In this document: positions 51,576 through 54,578 of the stretch, in pieces
How positions within the stretch are numbered: the stretch's first letter is position 1
How the letters are laid out: every line of letters starts with the position of its first letter
Assembly: GCA_946479475.1 (NCBI GenBank)
Contig: CAMLGG010000003.1
Location: 1 to 54,578 of the forward strand
Origin: an uncultured Ideonella sp.
Lineage (GTDB): Bacteria; Pseudomonadota; Gammaproteobacteria; Burkholderiales; Burkholderiaceae
Length of the DNA: 54,578 bases
Direction: 5' to 3'
Position numbers and translations under genes: made by a program
Notes under the pieces: model-generated
Told to the model about the DNA's origin: nothing
Seen by the model: only the letters and a program-made list of their open reading frames with translations
Databases searched by the model: none

Positions 51576-51914
51576 CTACCAGCCCAGGCCGTAGTAGTCG
51601 TAGACGCTGCGGCCGTAGTCCTCGTTGTGGACCGGCGACTTGTCCGGCGCGTAGCGCGGCGCCTTGTCGAGCTGGCCGGCTTCGAGCGGGACGACGTAGC
51701 CGTCCTTGTCGGTGTCGTAGGTCAGCAGGTTCCAGGGCACGGGGTAGCGATCGGTCCCCAGGCCGAGGAAGCCGCCGAACTCGAGCGTGGCGTAGCGCAC
51801 CTGGCCCGAGCGCTTGTCGATCACGATCTCGTCGATCGAGCCTAGCTTGTCTCCGTTGGGGTTGTAGACGGCGGTGCCTTCCACCCGCTTGGACGAAATG
51901 ACGGGGTTGCTCAT
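51576..51914 (-). CDS. PRC-barrel domain protein
   Basis: A 112-residue protein. ISSKRVEGTAVYNPNGDKLGSIDEIVIDKRSGQVRYA is a PRC-barrel beta fold, followed by a DYYGLGW-ending tail. These proteins are often induced by stress and may bind RNA or membranes; no specific role can be given. ATG at 51914 is chosen for the GGAGG site; an upstream ATG at 51950 lacks one. It stands alone between the TonB receptor and exonuclease genes. Confidence 0.88.
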   Translation of the reverse strand: MSNPVISSKRVEGTAVYNPNGDKLGSIDEIVIDKRSGQVRYATLEFGGFLGLGTDRYPVPWNLLTYDTDKDGYVVPLEAGQLDKAPRYAPDKSPVHNEDYGRSVYDYYGLGW

Positions 51915-52043
51915 CGTGGATCCTCCAGCGGCGTCGCGCGCGGACGACATGCCTTGTGCGTTCGCGGCGCCATGCCTTGTTTTCGCGCAGATCCGGCGGC
52001 CCGGCCATCGGACCGGGGGAACAAGTCTTGTAGGAGGATCCGG

Positions 52044-52820
52044 TCAGCCCAGTTCGGCCCAGACGGGAGCGTGGTCGCTTGCCTTCTCGACGCCGCGCAT
52101 CTCTCGGTACACGCCCGCCGCCTTCAGGCGCTTCGCTGCCGCCGGGTTGAGCAGCAGGAAGTCGATCCGCAGGCCGGCATTGCGCGGCCAGCGCTGGCGG
52201 AAGTAGTCCCAGAAGGTGTACATCGGCTGGCCCGGATGCAGGTGGCCCACCGCGTCCGTCCAGCCCTGGGCCAGCAGGGTGCGCCAGGCGGCGCGCGACT
52301 GCGGCTGCAGCAGCGCGTCGTCGAGCCAGGACTTCGGGTTGTAGACGTCGGCGACCTCGTCGGTGGGCACCACGTTGAAGTCGCCCGCGAGGATCACCGG
52401 CTCCGGCAGCTTGACCAACTCGGCCGCGCGCCGGTGCAGCCGCTCGAACCAGGCGAGCTTGTAGTCGAACTTGGGGCCGGGCTGCGGGTTGCCGTTGGGA
52501 AGGTAGAGGCAGGCCACCAGCACGCCTTCGACCGCCGCCTCGATGTAGCGGCTCTGCGTGTCCTTCGCGTCGCCGGGCAGGCCCCGCATCACCTCGAGCG
52601 GCGTGCCTTCACGCGCGAGGATGGCCACGCCGTTGTAGGCCTTCTCGCCGCACCAGACCGCGCCGTAGCCCACCTCCAGCAGGGCCTCGGCCGGGAAGGT
52701 GGCCTGCGAGGTCTTGAGCTCCTGCAGGCAGACGACGTCGGGCGCCGCCTCGGCCAGCCAGTTCTTGAGCACGGGCAGGCGGCCGTTGACGCCGTTGATG
52801 TTGTAGGTCGCGATCTTCAT
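52044..52820 (-). CDS. xth: Exodeoxyribonuclease III (AP endonuclease family)
   Basis: A 258-residue enzyme of the exonuclease-endonuclease-phosphatase fold. Motifs are MKIATYNINGVNGRL, VVCLQELKT with the metal-binding glutamate, PVILAGDFNVVPTD with the catalytic Asp-Asn pair, LRIDFLLLN, and SDHAPVWAEL with the final histidine. It cuts abasic sites and degrades 3' ends in base-excision repair. An AGGAGG site 8 bases upstream fixes the ATG. Confidence 0.95.
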   Translation of the reverse strand: MKIATYNINGVNGRLPVLKNWLAEAAPDVVCLQELKTSQATFPAEALLEVGYGAVWCGEKAYNGVAILAREGTPLEVMRGLPGDAKDTQSRYIEAAVEGVLVACLYLPNGNPQPGPKFDYKLAWFERLHRRAAELVKLPEPVILAGDFNVVPTDEVADVYNPKSWLDDALLQPQSRAAWRTLLAQGWTDAVGHLHPGQPMYTFWDYFRQRWPRNAGLRIDFLLLNPAAAKRLKAAGVYREMRGVEKASDHAPVWAELG

Positions 52821-52838
52821 GGGCAAGGCCTCCTGGGC

Positions 52839-53732
52839 TCAAGGTAGCACGATGGCCTGCGAGAGGTGGGAGTAGACGGCCGAGATGCGGCGCAGGTGCC
52901 GGGCCTCGGGATGCGTGAGCAGCCAGAGCTCGGTCTCGGCGCCTTCCAGCGGCTCGCTCAGGCGCTTGAGGTCGCGGCGCGCCTCGCCGAGGAAAAGCGG
53001 CAGGATGCCCACGCCCAGGCCGAGCGAGAGCAGCTCGGCGACGGTGACGATGCTGTTGGTGCGAAGTCGCGGCGTCACCTTGGGATAGTGGCGCTTGCGC
53101 CAGACGACCGATGGGTGCTCGGGCAGGGCATCGTCCACCGCGATCCACGCGGCGCGGCCGGCGTCGACGTCGGCCAGACTGCGCGGCCCGCCGCGCTTCG
53201 CGCCATACAGCGCCACGCGCAGCAAGCCCAGTGCCCGGCCCACCAGGTGCTGCGGCGGGCGCTTGGTGGCGCGCACCGCGATGTCGGCATCGCGCCGCGT
53301 GAGGCTGGCAAGCTCGTTGCCCGCCTGCAGCTCGAACTCGAGCAAGGGGTGCTGCAGTTGAAGGGCCTTCAATGCCGGCGCGACAAGGCCGTTCAACACG
53401 CTGTCGGTGGTCGTCAGCCTCACGGCGCCGGCGAGCTGCGCCGGCTCGCTGGCCGTGGCCGCGCGGGCGGCCTCGATGGCGGCCTCGACCTGCTCAGCCT
53501 GCGTGGCCAGTGTCTGGGCCAGCTCGTTCGGCAGGTAGCCGGAGCGCGAGCGCTCGAACAACGGCTGCCCGAGGCCGCGCTCCAGCCGCTGCAGCGCGCG
53601 GAAGACGGTGGAGGCATCGACACCCAGCCGCTCGCCCGCCGCCGCGAGCGTTCCGCCGCGCGACAGGGCCAGCACCGTCTCAAGATCCGCGGCGCCGATC
53701 TCGTATTGCGTTCGTGCAATCAATCCATTCAC
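52839..53732 (-). CDS. LysR-family transcriptional regulator
   Basis: A 297-residue protein. The helix-turn-helix is GTLAAAGERLGVDASTVFRALQRLERGLGQPLFERSRSG; the effector domain follows (about 95-290). ASTVFRALQRLE in place of the usual PSAVSR is an atypical recognition helix shared with some V-D-A-S-T LysR members. GTG at 53732 is the likely start, as no ATG is available. It is divergent from a GST gene over 69 bases and is its probable regulator. Confidence 0.9.
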   Translation of the reverse strand: MNGLIARTQYEIGAADLETVLALSRGGTLAAAGERLGVDASTVFRALQRLERGLGQPLFERSRSGYLPNELAQTLATQAEQVEAAIEAARAATASEPAQLAGAVRLTTTDSVLNGLVAPALKALQLQHPLLEFELQAGNELASLTRRDADIAVRATKRPPQHLVGRALGLLRVALYGAKRGGPRSLADVDAGRAAWIAVDDALPEHPSVVWRKRHYPKVTPRLRTNSIVTVAELLSLGLGVGILPLFLGEARRDLKRLSEPLEGAETELWLLTHPEARHLRRISAVYSHLSQAIVLP

Positions 53733-53761
53733 CGTTGCGTATGGCGGTTTCCGCGGTGCAA
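53705..53761. promoter_or_regulatory. Inverted repeats in the LysR-GST divergent promoter region
   Basis: ATTGC-N6-GCAAT lies at 53705-53720, just inside the lysR coding start. A longer-spaced pair, TTGC (53735-53738) and GCAA (53758-53761), lies in the intergenic gap. Both fit LysR-type binding near the shared promoter, but the consensus is short. Confidence 0.35.
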
Positions 53762-53801
53762 TCCTACAGTCGGCCTGCCCAAACCAACAAGGAGTCTTTC
53801 G

Positions 53802-54413
53802 ATGACGACGCTCTACTACGCCCCCGGCGCCTGCTCGCTGGCCGTCCACATCGCCTTGCGCGAGCTCGGCCTGCCCTTCGACACGGTGAAGGTCGACCTC
53901 GCGACGCACACCACGGCCGACGGCCGCGACTACCGCGAGATCTCGCCGCGCGGCTACGTGCCCCTGCTGCAACTGGACGACGGCTCCCGCCACACCGAGG
54001 CGGGCGCGTTGCTGCAATACCTGGCCGACCAGGGGCCGGCCCGCGCGCTGATCGGCGAGCCCGGCACGGCCCACCGCCTGGCGGTGACGGAGTGGGTGAG
54101 CTTCGTCGCCACCGAACTGCACAAGACCTTCAGCCCCTGGCTCTGGCACAAGGAGACGGCCGATTCCACCCGCCAGGCCGTCCGCGACAAGCTGGCTGTG
54201 CGCTTCGCCGAGCTCGATGCGCGGCTGGCGCTGCAGGACTGGCTGGCGGGCGAGTTCAGCATCGCCGATGCCTACGGCTTCACCATCGTCAACTGGTCCA
54301 ACTTCCTCGGCATCTCGCTCAAGCCTTACCCGAGCCTTCAGGCGTGGCTGGCGCGCGTGGCGGCACGGCCCGCGGTGAAGGAGGCGCTGGTCGCGGAGGG
54401 GCTGGCGAAGTAG
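53802..54413 (+). CDS. Glutathione S-transferase (beta class-like)
   Basis: A 203-residue cytosolic GST. MTTLYYAPGACSLAVHIALREL has the beta-class glutathione-binding cysteine (ACS), RGYVPLLQLDDG has the cis-proline, and HTEAGALLQYLAD gives the glutathione contact. The helical domain has FSIADAYGFTIVNW. It conjugates or reduces electrophiles with glutathione. An AAGGAG site precedes the ATG. It is divergent from the LysR gene that likely controls it. Confidence 0.94.
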   Translation: MTTLYYAPGACSLAVHIALRELGLPFDTVKVDLATHTTADGRDYREISPRGYVPLLQLDDGSRHTEAGALLQYLADQGPARALIGEPGTAHRLAVTEWVSFVATELHKTFSPWLWHKETADSTRQAVRDKLAVRFAELDARLALQDWLAGEFSIADAYGFTIVNWSNFLGISLKPYPSLQAWLARVAARPAVKEALVAEGLAK

Positions 54414-54423
54414 CCTCGCCTGC

Positions 54424-54499
54424 CCACCGTTCACCTTGTACTTGTCGACGGGCGTGTTGCGAGGTCCCTCGCCTTCGACAGGCTCAGGCCGAACGGTGG
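54424..54499. repeat. REP-like palindromic repeat
   Basis: The arms are CCACCGTTC (54424-54432) and GAACGGTGG (54491-54499), perfectly complementary. Inside are TTGTCGACGGGC and GCCTTCGACAGGCTCAGG. It belongs to the same family as 46785-46851 and lies just past the GST stop, where it may end transcription. Confidence 0.85.
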
Positions 54500-54518
54500 A
54501 GGGGTGCGGGTCGGGCAC

Positions 54519-54578
54519 CACCGTTCCGTTCACCCTGAGCTTGTCGAAGGGCCCCGTGTCGAGGTCTCTCGCCTTCGA
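54519..54578. repeat. REP-like palindromic repeat, truncated by window end
   Basis: It starts with CCACCGTTCCGTTCACCCTG and continues with GAGCTTGTCGAAGGGC, the same core as the two other copies. The right arm begins (GCCTTCGA) but is cut by the window edge. It is arranged in tandem with the element at 54424-54499. Confidence 0.8.

Noticed and set aside
1..54578. CRISPR arrays, tRNA or rRNA genes, insertion sequences, prophage or integrase genes
   Set aside because: Reading both strands gave no spaced direct repeats, cloverleaf-like tRNA cores, transposase/integrase motifs or terminal inverted repeats of an IS.

Overview
The window is very GC-rich and densely coded, with short intergenic gaps and many 4-base stop/start overlaps (ATGA, GTGA). 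The families point to a betaproteobacterium of the Burkholderiales, most likely the Rubrivivax/Leptothrix/Roseateles side. They include gspA-gspB, full-length NfeD with slipin, D-3-hydroxybutyrate dehydrogenase beside a patatin, a B12-type MerR regulator, a TonB receptor/YfiR/hybrid kinase trio, and dispersed palindromic repeats carrying a CTGAGCCTGTCGAAGG core. No rRNA, tRNA, CRISPR array, transposase or prophage gene was seen, and no gene-free stretch exceeds about 250 bases. It reads as chromosome with a few recombined spots.

Layout. 1-2953: a leftward glutamine synthetase-like gene, a class III aminotransferase and a truncated GntR regulator, behind two near-identical TTTGTGATCACAAA sites; aroQ faces right. 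3547-6003: gspA-gspB, with no other type II secretion genes. 6034-10800: a leftward run of arsR, an SRPBCC-GST fusion, a VOC protein, dodecin, nfeD and slipin. A 16-G tract lies in the 3' end of arsR. 10892-12602: a RHH antitoxin/ParE toxin pair behind a perfect 20-bp palindrome, then a MetX-like hydrolase. 12672-20977: a giant alpha-2-macroglobulin and pbpC. 20917-27722: a convergent hypothetical gene and a seven-gene leftward run (NDH-2-like, 3-hydroxybutyrate dehydrogenase, cupin, patatin, YeeE-type transporter, YgjP-like metallopeptidase, beta-repeat protein) divergent from a LysR gene.

28947-35312: a HAF-repeat exported protein, a methyl-accepting chemotaxis protein, a divergent CarH/LitR-type B12 MerR regulator, a small hypothetical and an OmpR/EnvZ-like pair. 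The gap between the HAF and chemotaxis genes is filled by a rearranged scrap of the kinase gene found 3.4 kb away. 35478-41875: a serine hydrolase, an Lrp/LysE divergent pair, an SRPBCC protein, an exported hypothetical, a FAD oxidoreductase and a zinc-free quinone oxidoreductase. 41882-46754: a DUF3606 protein and a PaoABC-type periplasmic molybdenum aldehyde oxidoreductase with a coupled hydrolase. 46860-51444: the TonB receptor/YfiR/CHASE-type hybrid kinase operon. 51576-54413: a PRC-barrel protein, exonuclease III and a divergent LysR/GST pair, ending in palindromic repeats.

The best candidates for little-described biology are: the rearranged kinase duplicate together with a shortened ATPase domain in the intact kinase; the poly-G tract placed so that a one-base gain would fuse ArsR to SRPBCC-GST; the B12 photoreceptor-type regulator sharing a promoter region with a chemoreceptor; and the envelope-spanning TonB receptor/YfiR/hybrid kinase operon. 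All calls come from reading the sequence; no database search was run.
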